Below are positions 1-62,903 of a DNA stretch of 64,000 nucleotides, in pieces (positions within the stretch are counted from its first letter, which is position 1; each line of letters begins with the position of its first letter). The notes below the pieces were generated by a model, which worked only from the letters and a program-made list of their open reading frames with translations, had not been told where the DNA came from and did not search any database. Source of the DNA: Cristatella mucedo (Eukaryota; Bryozoa; Phylactolaemata; Cristatellidae); the NCBI GenBank assembly GCA_009760855.2, contig WPIO01000061.1, positions 310,001 to 374,000 on the forward strand, given 5' to 3'. Position numbers and translations under genes: made by a program.

Positions 1-582
1 CACGTGGCCGATGACTTGTTTCTGGAAATGTTCGTACTTCCTCTCGGCTGCTCCGAGTTCTTATGGGGCAACCTTGCTCGAAGAGTTTCAAACTAATTTA
101 AGGCCGGGTGGTTTGATATTCCCTTCTGCTGTGGTGGTGCTTTCACTCACGTCCAGTTGGCTCAGCTGCTCGTATGAAAAAGCGTAATCTCTGTTCAAGG
201 ACTTTGAAATGCTGTCGACGCACATGCAGCGTTCGTTTCAGTTTCCTATCGAGCCTGCATTCAGTTGAACTGGTGCAAGTGAAACTTTTTTGCGTAAGTA
301 AAACGTTGGCAAATTATATGGGTAAGCTGATGATAGTGCGGAAGAACGGTACCTAAATTATAAGCATTAGGAAGGAGGTAGATTCCAAACTATGGTTAAG
401 ATTTATACCAATTCTCGAGATGGAAGTTAGAAACTTGATCGGTCATAATCCGCTATTGAGATTATAGGTGATTCACAAAAATTGGATTGTAATTCCTAAA
501 TTCGAAGCCCTAATTTCTAAGAATTCGGAGCCAGATAGGTCATAGTCTGGTGTATAGGCGTTATTAATAATGATATACGATA
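1..582. other. 5' flank, no gene recognised
   Basis: Bases 1-93 form one open frame running off the window edge (starting HVADDLFLEMF) and ending at TAA; it could be the last exon of an upstream gene, but I do not recognise it. The rest is AT-rich with no clear feature. Confidence 0.4.
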
Positions 583-660
583 AATAATAATAAATAATGA
601 TAAATAATGATAATAGTAATGATGCACCTACTACATTTTTTAGCGCCCTTAGAGAACTTA
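583..660 (-). repeat. LINE-A 3' tail fragment
   Basis: TAATGATAATAG-type run followed by a degraded copy of the GCGCCC...AGAGAACT hairpin of LINE-A, reading on the - strand. It abuts the next copy, which runs in the opposite direction. Confidence 0.6.
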
Positions 661-670
661 TACTTTTACT

Positions 671-1076
671 AGGCACTCAAACCTCAAATCCTTTGGAGAC
701 CGTGCATTTAGTTCGTATGCTCCCAAAGCCTGGAACTCCCTCCCGACTTGCGTCAGAACATCCCCCGACTTGACCACGTTTAAAAAGAACTTAAAAACAC
801 ACCTATTTATGACAGCATTTAGTGGGTCCCTGGGATTCGTCCTTGATGTGCTTTTGTGTGCTGACACTGTGCATGCTGCCACTAACCACATTGGCATGCA
901 GACCCCGTGCATGTCACCCCTAACCATGTTATTCATTTTGTTTGTTTATCAAGCATGATATTACTCACCATTCAATTGCATTTCCTTTTGCAGCAAATGT
1001 AAAGCGCCTAGAGAGATATTGAGTTCTCCTAGGGAGCTTTATCAAGTGCATTATTATTATTATTATTATTATTATT
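671..1076 (+). repeat. LINE-A 3' end (RT C-terminus, 3' UTR, ATT tail)
   Basis: A 5'-truncated non-LTR element. It encodes the last residues of the pol protein (LTTFKKNLKTHLF, then AFSGSLGFVLDVL) with frame breaks, then a 3' UTR ending in AAAGCGCC...GGGAGCTTT and (ATT)n. The same order occurs at 28.4, 34.6 and 37.5 kb. Confidence 0.8.
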
Positions 1077-1474
1077 GGTGTAAAGATGTTCGTCTTTGTT
1101 ACTGTTACATACGTCACTCTACTCACGACGTGGAGTTATTATTTATTAAGGTATGGGCATTTTTACAGCGGTTGAGTGCTGATGACATGGTCCAAGTGCT
1201 TTCTGCACGAATCTCTGCAGCATACAACTACAACTCGATGGCGGTGCTTCCAAACCCTAGCTTGACCCTTTAATCGATCATGCCTCTGAAAGGATACCCC
1301 TAGGAATTATGTATGTCATGCTTGTGACACAAGAGATTTGTTCATGAGCCGATACTGTAGTTCATAACGTTGAGTGTCAGAAGGATTGGGCAACTGCCGA
1401 GAACCTTAGGTAATCATCTTGGCAAAGCTTCATTGCTCAAGTGTTTATTGCTTGTGATTATATTGGTGGCATTG

Positions 1475-1735
1475 TAATAATAGTAATACTAATGCGCTTA
1501 CTAAAGTGTCCTCAGAGAACTCAATCTCTTTCGAGACGCTTTACGTTTGCTGCAAAGGAAGCACTATCGAATGGTTAGTGGTAGCATGCTCAATAAACAA
1601 CAATAGTAACATGATTAACGGTTACATGCACATGGTCACTTCGCAACCAGAAACGTGGCTTTTAACATTGGGTGGCTTAAGTCAATGCACGGATTTCGGA
1701 ATGGTAAAACTAAAGGCATAACTACTGCTTGCTCT
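1475..1735 (-). repeat. LINE-A 3' tail
   Basis: ATAATAGTAATA, then the hairpin sequence and TTTGCTGCAAAGGAAGCA as in other minus-strand LINE-A ends. The inner boundary is vague. Confidence 0.65.
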
Positions 1736-2143
1736 CGCAAAGTTGAGATTAATTACTTGCTAACATTTTGCGAATTCTTGAGCAGCCCTCAATCCAAATA
1801 ATTTAAATGCAGAGTATGGTTGAAATAAGCTTATGCGACTATGGAAGTAATGGATATGCCAAATACCTTATTTTTACGAGTATGAGTCGCGCATTTTCCA
1901 ATTTATAAAAACCTGTGACTTTCACACTACAAGTCAAATCATGTCAAAACTAAATTTGTTGAGCCCCATCAACCTTCCTGCCTGAAACCTGTATGCAGAC
2001 TCGGTTTTACACAGCCAAATCGATTCAGACGATGACGTACTGGCATAGTATGTATTCTAAAAAAATGGTTTGGGACGTTCTGCTGCTGGACGCAATTTGT
2101 ATGGACTCTAGAAAATTTTAACCCACCAAGAATGTAATCTAGT
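1736..2143. other. no feature seen
   Basis: AT-rich sequence between two repeats. No reading frame, repeat or RNA structure could be supported. Confidence 0.4.
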
Positions 2144-2275
2144 CTCCGTCTGTAACTTCAAAAAGCCAGGAAGACTATGGGGGTTTTACGCAGGAGAGTT
2201 TTGTTTGGCGCACTCACAGCCTAAGCGGCATTCGGTACACATTCGGTAGCCAACAGACCATTTCACGCAACAAAA
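2144..2275 (-). repeat. LINE-B 3' tail
   Basis: Shares the tail found at 14.3, 22.3, 32.6, 51.5 and 61.0 kb: CTGTAACT, AGGAGAGTTTTGT, CACTCACAGCCTAAGCGGC and CATTCGGTAGCCAACAGACC. It ends directly upstream of the putative AP-3 beta promoter. Confidence 0.75.
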
Positions 2276-2361
2276 ATGACCCCGAACATGAATCGTCTTT
2301 ATTTTGAGTCGGCGTCACGGAATCTGCATCAAAATAATTTTTTTCGAGTGTGCTATTTGAA

Positions 2362-2367
2362 TATAAA
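2362..2367 (+). promoter_or_regulatory. possible TATA box
   Basis: TATAAA lies about 180 bases before the AP-3 beta start codon, in an AT-rich stretch just before composition becomes GC-richer. A start site near 2390-2395 would give a 5' leader of about 150 nt. This is position and motif only; no initiator was recognised. Confidence 0.25.
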
Positions 2368-2542
2368 TGCATGGTCACGTCAACATTTCGTTCTTTTGCT
2401 CGTAAAAGAAGGGGATAGTATGCGCAAGGGATCGTCGGTTACAGCGAACAGCGCATTTACCGCCGTGAACTTCCAGTTCACATGGGCTTGCCAGAGAGTT
2501 CCGGTTTGCTTTCTTCCGGTGTTCGCCTACCCACCCTCCGTC

Positions 2543-54252
<51,710 letters not shown>

Positions 54253-54443
54253 AGCATCAAAATGAAGCTGCCCTCGCTACCCAGCCTCGCTGCCCTGCCC
54301 TGCCTAGGCTGTGAGGTCGTACTGATCGGTCGGTTGGCTGTCTTGACTGTAGTGATTGCATGCGTAGCGACATTCTCACTGGCGTCACGGAGCAGAGCTT
54401 ACCAGCTGAGATGCACTCGTTTGTTCTGTGGAAGAGATCTTGC

Positions 54444-54449
54444 AATAAA
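54444..54449 (+). terminator. likely poly(A) signal of the AP-3 beta gene
   Basis: AATAAA about 190 bases after the stop codon is the first canonical hexamer downstream. Cleavage would be expected some 15-25 bases later. A GT-rich downstream element was not clear. Confidence 0.55.
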
Positions 54450-54727
54450 GACGCAGCTGGCTTGGCTAATCACCTGTGGAAGGGTGCAAAGCCAGGGGTG
54501 CACCCACGTCCGGCTGCATTGTTTGAGCTGAGCGGACACCTTGGCGTAAATTCTACTCAAAACGACCGACAAAACGAGCGATCGACGAGCTCGGGCCAAC
54601 ACTCGTCCGCATTTCCTGAGCGTGCATCCACCCTTGCGAGGTTTGGCTCTCTACCTTCGCTGCCGAGACTGCGTGTATTTTTGTTCTGGATTGTTCACCA
54701 CACGATAGCAAACAAAAGGTTTGGGTC

Positions 54728-54785
54728 GTTTCAATTTTAAGAGTTGATATCTGTATGTTTCAATTTTAAGAGTTGATATCTGTCT
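54728..54785. repeat. 29-bp tandem duplication
   Basis: GTTTCAATTTTAAGAGTTGA, continuing TATCTGT, occurs twice with period 29. Confidence 0.95.
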
Positions 54786-55439
54786 GACTAAAGAAAATTG
54801 GCATTAAGGCATGTGGTTTGTCATTGCATTTTCTGTCACCACACTGGTGTGCTGGTTGGGCATTTTACTTGACTAGATAAAAATTCCTGCGATTGAACTC
54901 TCTGTTTGTAAGACTTATTCCATGAGTAGGACTAATTCCATGAGGCTTGCATACCTCTGTACAACAGTGTTTTCTAGAACCGCATGAAGTGTGTCAGTTT
55001 CCGTATGCAATGTCTACCAAGGTGGAAGCTTGATGTGAGAATTACCTTGTCCTGTTACTTGCAACGAACCTCTATCTATCGAATACTTCCATCAAAGAAA
55101 GTCAAGTGTACTATCTTAGGCTGCTTTTGCATTTCCTAATTTATTTATGTTCGATACTGCTTGCCGTACTATAGTGATGCTCCGGTGCCGACTCCCTAAA
55201 ACTTAAAATGAAGTTAGTAACGAATCACGAGTGTCGTCTTGAGCGGTAACTTCATTTCAAGAAAGCAGGTGCAAAAACCAGGATTTATTTAATTATCGAT
55301 TACCTATCTACACTTTGTAGTGTAGGAACCTAAGTCTTCCTCCTCACTAGTTGGTTGCAGCGATGGCACTCAGATAGTTCACAAAGGCATACGATTTTAT
55401 TTAGCTATGTAACGCAATTTTTACCCGTAGTTAGGGTTT

Positions 55440-57250
55440 TTTCCTCATTACGTACGCCTCAGAAATTTAGCAAATGGTCGTTAATTCCAACTAAATTTGC
55501 TTCTGTGACCACGACATGGACTAACTTAAAATCAACCAATTTCCAAAGAAAAGGTTGACAACTCGTGACTAGTGGTTCATATTTAGTCAGCAATAACAGA
55601 AAATAAGTCAAAATTAACATGTATTTATTTATTCTTAAGTCATACAAAAATGACTGCTCAAAAGGTGCAGAAATGAGATGTTCTGGATTTTCAGCTATAC
55701 TGCAAATCACTTTCTCGAAGAAGCCCCCAAACATAGTTCCTTATCATGCTATCGTAATTTTTACTGTCCGTGGCAGTCACGTTCGAAGTCTAGTATATCC
55801 TGGTGAAAGCGTTCACCTCGCTCCTCCTAGTAAGCTCCTATGTTCTTGATTTCATTAAGATTGACAGCAAGTATACGGACTTTAAAGCGCATTGTCCATT
55901 GAATTTTGGTATATTTCTTTACGAGAGCCTGCACCGTTTGCTCATAGTTTCCCCGCAGCCTTGTGTTTGCCCTGGAAGCAGCTACGTGTTCCAAGCAGCT
56001 TTCTGCTGTTCAGCTTGTTGGCAAATTCTTTGAACTCAGTGATCTCCTTCATCTGCGGTCCGACGGAAGATACCAGCTTCGACCTTTGCTTCAGACAGAT
56101 GTGGGAAGACATCTCGGAGGTACTTGAAAGCTGCTGATTCATTGTCTACAGTCGTATCGAATTGCTCGGTTACGTCTACTTTGATGGTATCAGCACCTTC
56201 CGAAGGTCTACCAGCACCAGTCCCACTTGATGTTGTCCAGTCTCTTTTCTGATCGTACTCCTTGGTGTCTCGGCGGTCCCTTCGCCAAAGAAAACAACGA
56301 AACTCTGTGAACATTCGTTTAAGGGCCGTCTGGAATAACACCATTTGAAAGTATCCGATGGCCTCCCAGCCATAGAAGCCATACTGGTTTAGTTCTCTTT
56401 GAGGCGGACAGATCGAGCCACAGGGAGAGACGGGTACTCGTTACGAATCGGCACGGCTTTGAGGCTCCTAGATCTATGAACTGGTGCATCCACTCAGGTT
56501 GCATGCGATTCCTATAGATTCAAATCAACATTCCGCAGCAACATTGCAGAAGCACTGTTAATCTTGCTGCCGGCTGAAGAAGCTGGAAAAAGCTCTGGGC
56601 ACTTATTTTCTCACCAGTTACTTTCACACTTTGATCCAGCAACAAGTTTCACCCATTGAGCACAGATGTTAAGACAAAGAGTTCTGTCGAGTTCGTGTTA
56701 GTATTTGTGGTTAGGGAACTAGCGCTTTCTCTCCTCACCTGCATCTGTGAAATTGGAACATTGACCTGCACAATCTTCCTCGCTGCTCGACTTGCAACTT
56801 TTTCCTGAGCATGCGCGATCCGGAGGGAAGGGAATGGAGATCTCAGATCCCTGTGGTCCCTGTGGCGATGGATGAGAGAATGTGGAGCTGTATGATGAAA
56901 GGTATTTTCTTGCCAGTACGTCGCAAGTCTTCACGATACAGAAGTCACAGTTAATTGAATGGTCATTCACTTTCTGTCAAACGATTTGGACAGCGAATTC
57001 CGTGGCTCTATTTTCTCCTCTATACCAGACTGTAAAAATACCAGATTCATATAAATTACCTAATATTGTGCAAGAAATCTCCTGTACCGAGCAGGAATTA
57101 TTCACACATTCGCCTTCAAGAGTTCGCTTGCATGTGAACTGTGGTTGCAAGGGCTTGCAATCATTCCTGACAGGCAGGCCGAAGTATGCTGCGTAGGCGT
57201 CGCTCAACTTATTGGATGCTCTAGCTGAGTACTTGTTCGCTCTTCTCATG
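55440..57250 (-). pseudogene. degraded transposon-like gene, GERFHQD family
   Basis: Read on the - strand from about 57250, broken frames give in order KLSDAYAAYFGLPVRNDCKP, NDHSINCDFCIVKT, PEWMHQFIDLGASKPCRF, ESAAFKYLRDVFPHLSEAKV, VGPQMKEITEFKEFANKLN and RGERFHQDILDFERD (GERFHQD at 55797-55817). From memory, this block order matches a multi-copy, poorly named family common in invertebrate genomes; I know of no assigned biochemical activity and cannot check a database. At least six frame changes or stops show it is dead. Its ends and any terminal repeats were not found. Confidence 0.72.
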
Positions 57251-59714
57251 ATCTACTGGGTGCAAGCAGCCTCCTGATGCCACGGCAATCAAATATGGCT
57301 GTTTACTATTCTTCCACTCTGCAGTAACATAGACTAGAATGTTTGTTTAGGGTACCAGCTACATTTCTATGCATACTACTCTGTAGTGTTATGTAAGCCT
57401 AACCCTCACTAATTTGGGCAGCTGCACAACTAACTATATTTGCAAACCTGACGTCCGAACAGTGCCTAACAGCAAAATAGAAAATTTTCAATATACCATT
57501 GTTGGGGGTCCTTCCCCGAAAAAAAAATTTCGTGTAGCTATTTTCAATTTATAAGGTTGAGGACAAAGTTCGTGTGCCGTGTTAAAATAATGATTTTAAT
57601 AATAATTTAATGAATTTGATAAGGATTTAATGAAAAACACTAACGAAATTTTTCCGAAACCTTATATTCTAATCATGGAGCATTAGGAAAACACCAACTG
57701 TATACCCAAGAATAAATACATTTCAATTATGTTGACTGGTGCTAGTTGCTTGTCTAACTGAACCCATCTTACGACTCCAGCCTTGACTGTGCTTGATGAA
57801 AAGTTCCCTGCCTATCACTGCTTTGACATAATCGATCTTCAAGGTTTCTTGATGCCTCGATCCTCCTTACGCCCATCAGCTGCTGCATCCAATAGAAAGA
57901 AAAGTACTTCCTTACTTAGGTTACTTTACGCTTACTATGCGAATAGCGTATGGCAAGCTTACTTCATTCCAGGTTAGTGCTCATTTACTATGTAGTACTC
58001 ATCGGTGGGGTAAAGTGTGTTCTGCCCAAGTCATTCAAGTTGACAATCCACACTAGAAAAATCTTGGTTTAGACTTGGAGGTTCTGGCTAGTTGCAACTA
58101 TTTCTAGTTACTCCATTTGTTATTAAAATTTTGTAAAGACTTGTTGCTAATTTTGTATTAAAGCGACATTAGTATGCTGAAACCGCCTTTCGTTGTATGA
58201 CTAACATCATAATCCCTAACCAAGATGGTCGGGATAGTCGTGAGTGCGTTGGTTCGGGTCGACTCTCTTCGTTCTCCCTGTGCATTTGATGCCATCGAAC
58301 GCCTGATCGGACGCTGGCGGACAGCGAGCGAAATTTGTTGTGATAGATGTAGATCTAGCTAGCTCTAGTGTGAAATCATGCCCGCCCTAACCTTCGCAGT
58401 CGGCGAAGCCCTAGTCCAATCGAGTGGTGACAGCCTGATCATTCGCCGAACACACTGCTTCTGTCTCCAGCAGCCTGCTAGAAACGGAAAGCTGATACGC
58501 TGCCTGCAAGGAGGCCCGATTTGTTTATGAGGCTCAACCTGCTCCCGGAGTGTAGCTAGACATCAAAGGGCCCGGCTTTCCGCGGTAGGCCTTCTGTGTC
58601 AAAATACATGTGTCGTTTTGCATCCACCAGTCAACCAAGATTCATCACAGCTTCATTCCCGAGAGGTATAGGTGACTTACTTGTTGGCTTTTAAGACTAA
58701 GCTAGCGTTGTGTCGATACCAACTGTATTGTGTAACATTTTGGGCAGCCCCGTTCGTATTGCAGTAGTCTTGTGCTATTCGTTACGGTAGTAAGTAGTTC
58801 CCCATCTGCATTGGAGACGAAAATGGCGACTGGCTGAGACGGTCGACCACTGATCAACCTTTAAAGGATCGGCAGTTGTCAGAGTCTTCCCTGACGGCGA
58901 GCACTACGTGATGGTTTCACTGTAGCCGCACCACTTCCGAAATCCCAGCTGCACGTGTAGCGATCACGAGAGACGTTCTGTTTTCCTTCTTGTCGTTTAG
59001 TTCAGTGACCGACACCGAGGACCTAACGCCGGCAAAACAGGAATTATGTTTACCGATGGCCGCAACCGACTTGTAAGGGGCTTGTTTGTAACTTGTTTGG
59101 CGATGAGTTCAGCTACTTGTCATCGGCGTAAAAAGTGATGGCCGACGCCGTGGGTTAAACTCGTGTCTAGAGCCTCGCAGGTCCGACCGACCGTTCGTTC
59201 TCCCTCTCGTGAGCACAATCAGCGAGTATTCCGTGGCGTCGAAAGCTGCCCAGAAATAAACGAGAACTGAGGCTTTGCCCCTGCACGTGAATTCAATGGT
59301 CACGTGGCTACGATCGGCTGCTTGAATGGTACGGCCCAAATCTGGACTGAGTTTTTCTAATGAAATACAATAGTGCTGTTAAAGTGTCGTCGGCCACACT
59401 TTGCAAATGTTGTAAGCAGCCAAAGCTCCAAGAGCAATTGTGTGCCGGTAGCAAAAAAAGAACGTGTCAAGACGCGATCTGGAGCTGAGCCCCGAGTCCC
59501 TAAAACAGAGGCAGAGCCACTTTCCCGCGAGCTTTTTTATTTACTCTACGAATCCTTCACAAAAATGTAGACGCTAGGGAAATCGAGACTTTTCTGTAAA
59601 AACTGCTGCTAAGCACGAAACCTCTTAAAGGGGCATCAGCACTCTAGAAATAAAGGAGCACATGTTTTCCAAGGCGAAATGCTACAGTTCTGCCAAGTCG
59701 GTTTTAATGTAATG
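57251..59714. other. flank, no gene recognised
   Basis: 57480-57680 is AT-rich with GGGGGTCCTTCCCCG, a small palindrome, near 57506-57520. 58200-59600 is more GC-balanced and repeat-poor by eye, without a supportable gene. Confidence 0.4.
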
Positions 59715-59900
59715 AAATGTATCTTCGCTTGCAATGCCATAAAGGCTAAGTGGGTATGCGGAAGAATTTTCTATGGCGTACTTTAAAGCTTACGACACTT
59801 CTGGTACGCATACGGTAGCCAACAGACTTCGTCCCACACAAAGCAAAGCGTGGCCGAGTCAGGAAGGCAGTTGGAGCAGTGAATAGCACCAAGTAGCAGT
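59715..59900 (-). repeat. LINE-B 3' tail, diverged
   Basis: GTATCTTCGCTTGCAATGCC, then CATACGGTAGCCAACAGACT and GCGTGGCCGAGTCAGGAAGG. It ends near the next CT tract. Confidence 0.65.
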
Positions 59901-59948
59901 GCCGGAGCATCGCTGGAGAGCATGTGCAGACTGCATCTAATTCGGTAT

Positions 59949-59964
59949 CACACACACACACACA

Positions 59965-60036
<72 letters not shown>

Positions 60037-60163
60037 CTCTGTTTCTCTGTTACTGTCACTCATTCTTTTCTTTTTTCCCTTTTCTCTCACTCTTTTCTCT
60101 TCTTCCTTTTTTGTTTTGTTCTCTCTCGCTCTCTTCTCCCACTCATTCTTTTTTCTCTCCCTC

Positions 60164-60219
<56 letters not shown>

Positions 60220-60300
60220 CTTTATCTTTCCTCTCTCTCTCTTTTCTTGCCCCCACTCTCTTTTCTCACTCTCTCTCTCCATGTGTTTTGTCTCTCTGTT
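59949..60300. repeat. (CA)n and (CT)n microsatellites
   Basis: A short CA run, then CT runs at about 59967-60034 and 60160-60215, joined by T-rich imperfect sequence. Confidence 0.95.
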
Positions 60301-60344
60301 TATCTCACGCACTCTTTCTACTTTTCTGTTTCAGTCTACCTGGG

Positions 60345-60470
60345 GGCGAGGGGCCGCATATGTTTCCATGCGCTGAATCAGGGGACGTCAAAATGAGCGC
60401 CTATTACTGGCGGGCCATCTGTTTAGTTCGTCCCAGGACGCACAATATCCTAGGAACTCCATTGCCTACC
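60345..60470 (+). repeat. unnamed repeat, copy 1
   Basis: GCGAGGGGCCGCATATGTTT, TCAAAATGAGCGCCTATTAC, TAGTTCGTCCCAGGACGCAC and AATATCCTAGGAACT are shared with 63450-63715. Confidence 0.7.
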
Positions 60471-60599
60471 GGAAATACTTTCTTAAGACTTCCCGTCACC
60501 GGTTCCTCTGACTCAGTTTCTTTGGCTGCGCCTCTAATCAACCCATAATCGGTAGGAGACTGACTCCTGTGTCTACGCATCTAAAGCCTGCAGCTCTCT

Positions 60600-61120
60600 A
60601 CCGGCTGACATCATCACGTCACTTCACTTGGTCTCATCCTTTACAGCTGTCCTGAGCTGCTACTTCCATGGTACTCACTACCTCAACTGCTCTCATGAAT
60701 CTACTATGCTTCCCACCTTCTCTTTGTTAATAATAATACACTTGCTAAAGCGCCCTCATAGAACTCAATCTCTTTCTGAGCGCTTTACATTTGCTGCAAA
60801 GTGAAATGCGATCGAATGGTGAGTCGTATCATGCTTGATAAACAACATAAATAACTTGGTTAGGGGTGACGTTCACTGAGTTAGCATGCAACAGTGTCAG
60901 TTCGCGTAAGCACATACAGAACGAATCACAGGGACCCACCAAATGCTGTCATAAATAGTTGCGTTTTAAAGTTCTTTTTTTATTGCGTGAGATGGAGTCT
61001 ATTGGCCACCGAATGCGTACCAAAAGCCGCTTTGGCTTCGAGTGCGCCACACAAAACTCTCTTGCGTAACACCGCCTTAATCTTTGTGGAGTTGCAGACG
61101 GAGATGCATTATGCACTACA
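60600..61120 (+). repeat. LINE-B 3' end interrupted by LINE-A
   Basis: TACTCACTACCTCAACTGCT and TATGCTTCCCACC up to TTCTCTTTGTT, then the inserted LINE-A, then TTGCGTGAGATGGAGTCTAT and the rest of the LINE-B tail. Confidence 0.78.
60727..60978 (-). repeat. LINE-A 3' end inserted in LINE-B
   Basis: AATAATAATACACTTGCTAA, CGCCCTCATAGAACTCAATC, TGAGCGCTTTACATTTGCTG, then minus-strand 3' UTR to GTTTTAAAGTTC. Confidence 0.82.
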
Positions 61121-61479
61121 TTATCCAACAACGCTTGAAGAAAAGAAGGAGCCCCCTCCCAAGAAGCCTGCGTTAGTTAGCACCAGTCGTGAGTTTTCTT
61201 TGTGTGGCAATACGATTGGCAGGCAGCAGACACTACCGGCGGTGCATATACGATTGGAGCCTCGCTTCGGCTTCAAATGAGAATTACTAGTAAAAGCAGC
61301 TCAGGTGCGCAGGCTCAGAGCTCCGATGCAGCACTTCACTGCCGCCGCCGCCGCTGCTGCCGATTTGGAAAAGTCCACCTCCTGGCAATAGACATTTTGA
61401 CTACAAAGAAAGCTCCCTTGACTATAATGTCTCCTGGTATTGTAGGCGCGACCGTCCGATCTCAAACGCAGGCGCCCGC

Positions 61480-61860
61480 CAGGCGCTCTCCGTTCGCGCG
61501 CAGTCGGACGAAACGCTGGTTGCGGAGGACGAGCGTTCCCGGCGAGCGAGCGCCTCGTCCCCCGCAACCATTCGACCGAGGCAGTGAATAAATGTCAAGT
61601 GCGCTACGCCAGGCGCGACGCCTGGCGTAGCGCTGCATTTTCGACGCGCCGCGAACGGGCGAAGATCAGCCCCGGATGCCTGCGTCGGCAGATCCGCGGG
61701 TTCGGAGCGCCGGCCGCCGCCGCCGCCGCCGCGAAGGGTGCGAATGCACTTGGCGGCACCGCGCGCCGCCAAGTGCGCCGCTTCTCTCGACGAGCGAGCG
61801 CGCCGCGCGCCAGCGGCCCTTGTGCGCCAGCGGCCGAAGTTCGTGCGTGCATAAAGTAAA
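61480..61860. other. GC-rich stretch with three hairpins
   Basis: Local GC and CpG are far above the surroundings. Inverted repeats: 61517-61533 with 61554-61570 (17-nt arms, one mismatch); 61601-61615 with 61619-61633 (15-nt perfect arms, loop CGA); 61746-61757 with 61765-61776 (12-nt perfect arms). It may be a promoter/CpG-rich island or a transposon end; no start codon or coding frame can be supported. Confidence 0.7.
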
Positions 61861-61929
61861 GAGCAAAGTAAAGGTCAGCCGCAGGTCAGCAGCCCCGTTC
61901 GCATGGCGGCAGTGGAAGAGCCGCGTCTG

Positions 61930-62160
61930 CTATCGCTCTGTCTGTCTCTCTCACGCTCTCACTCACTCTCTCTCTTTCTCTCTCTCTCACGCTCTCACTC
62001 ACTCTCACTCTCTCTTTCTCTCTCTCACGCTCTCACTCACTCTCACTCTCTCTTTCTCTCTCTTTCTCTCTCTCTCTCACTCTCTCTCTCTCTCACGCTC
62101 TCTCTCTCACTCTCTCTCTCTCCCTCACTCTCTCTCTCACGCTCTCTCTCTCGTGCTTTC
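61930..62160. repeat. (CT)n microsatellite with CACT/ACGCT units
   Basis: Imperfect CT tract with periodic TCACGCTCTCACTCACTCTC blocks, giving a higher-order repeat of roughly 40-60 bp. Confidence 0.93.
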
Positions 62161-62903
62161 TCGCGCGCACGCGAAGTGCGAGCAAACAAGAATTTGCCGC
62201 CGCAGCACTCGAACCCGCTATCTGAGCGGCAAAGTGTACGAGTATCGCACCCTGGCCGCGTGCGGATGCACTGTCCGCTGTAACAGGCTGCTCGTCGCAG
62301 CCGAGGGCGAGCAGCCTACGGCACCTAGAAAATGACGACGGCCAAAGCGGAGCGAAGCCCGCGCGACGCCGGCGTCGAGCTCTGGTTTCAGGGCCCACGT
62401 GGGCAGCATCGGAGCCGCGACGGCTTTCCGGCGGGTCCTTCCAGTTCCCAAGCGCAGCACTGCTGAGGCGCGAGACGCGCCTCCCGTCACCGAGGAGCTC
62501 TGAGATGCTAAAGTGCAGAAAGATTTTCTTCTAGCAGCAACCGTTTGCCGCTGCCGCAGAATACGGGTGCCGCGGCGGCGGTGGCGGTCGGCTCGTTCTC
62601 GCCGCGTGCCCGTCGTCTGCTCGACCGCAGAGCGCGAGATTCCCGCTCCAGAGAATCCCTTCAGCGATTAGCTGCAGCGATCGGCTTGGAGCCGATAGCA
62701 CCCTTTGTAAAGCGCCGATAGCAATTTCAAATTTAAGTGCGCAGCTGCACTTAGGAGTGCGTCTGCCAAATTGCACGGTATTTTTCCTGCGAGCACATGC
62801 GTTCTCTCGAGAGTGGAGTGCAAAGTTCACCGAATCGCCGGTCAGTTCTCGTCTGTTCGCCGACGAAAGCAAGGAGAGAGTCGACCTACAGCGAGTACTA
62901 GCT
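62161..62903. other. GC-rich flank, nothing named
   Basis: GC-rich with several open frames, none similar to a family I know. Codon-like structure is probably due to composition. Confidence 0.35.

Larger units (their letters stand above)
54253..55440. other. 3' UTR and flank
   Basis: The 3' UTR probably runs to about 54470. Beyond it is AT-rich DNA with a 29-bp tandem duplication at 54728-54785 and no gene. Confidence 0.6.

Noticed and set aside
2276-2542. N-terminal extension of AP-3 beta from the upstream in-frame ATG
   Set aside because: Starts at a repeat edge, upstream of a TATA-like box, and does not look like any beta3 N-terminus.
57783-57977. 64-residue frame in the 3' flank
   Set aside because: No homology, no splice or promoter context; length expected by chance in AT-rich DNA.
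61676-62335. 219-residue frame over GC-rich and CT-rich DNA
   Set aside because: Arg-rich start from CpG composition and Ser-Leu run from the microsatellite; no recognisable domain.
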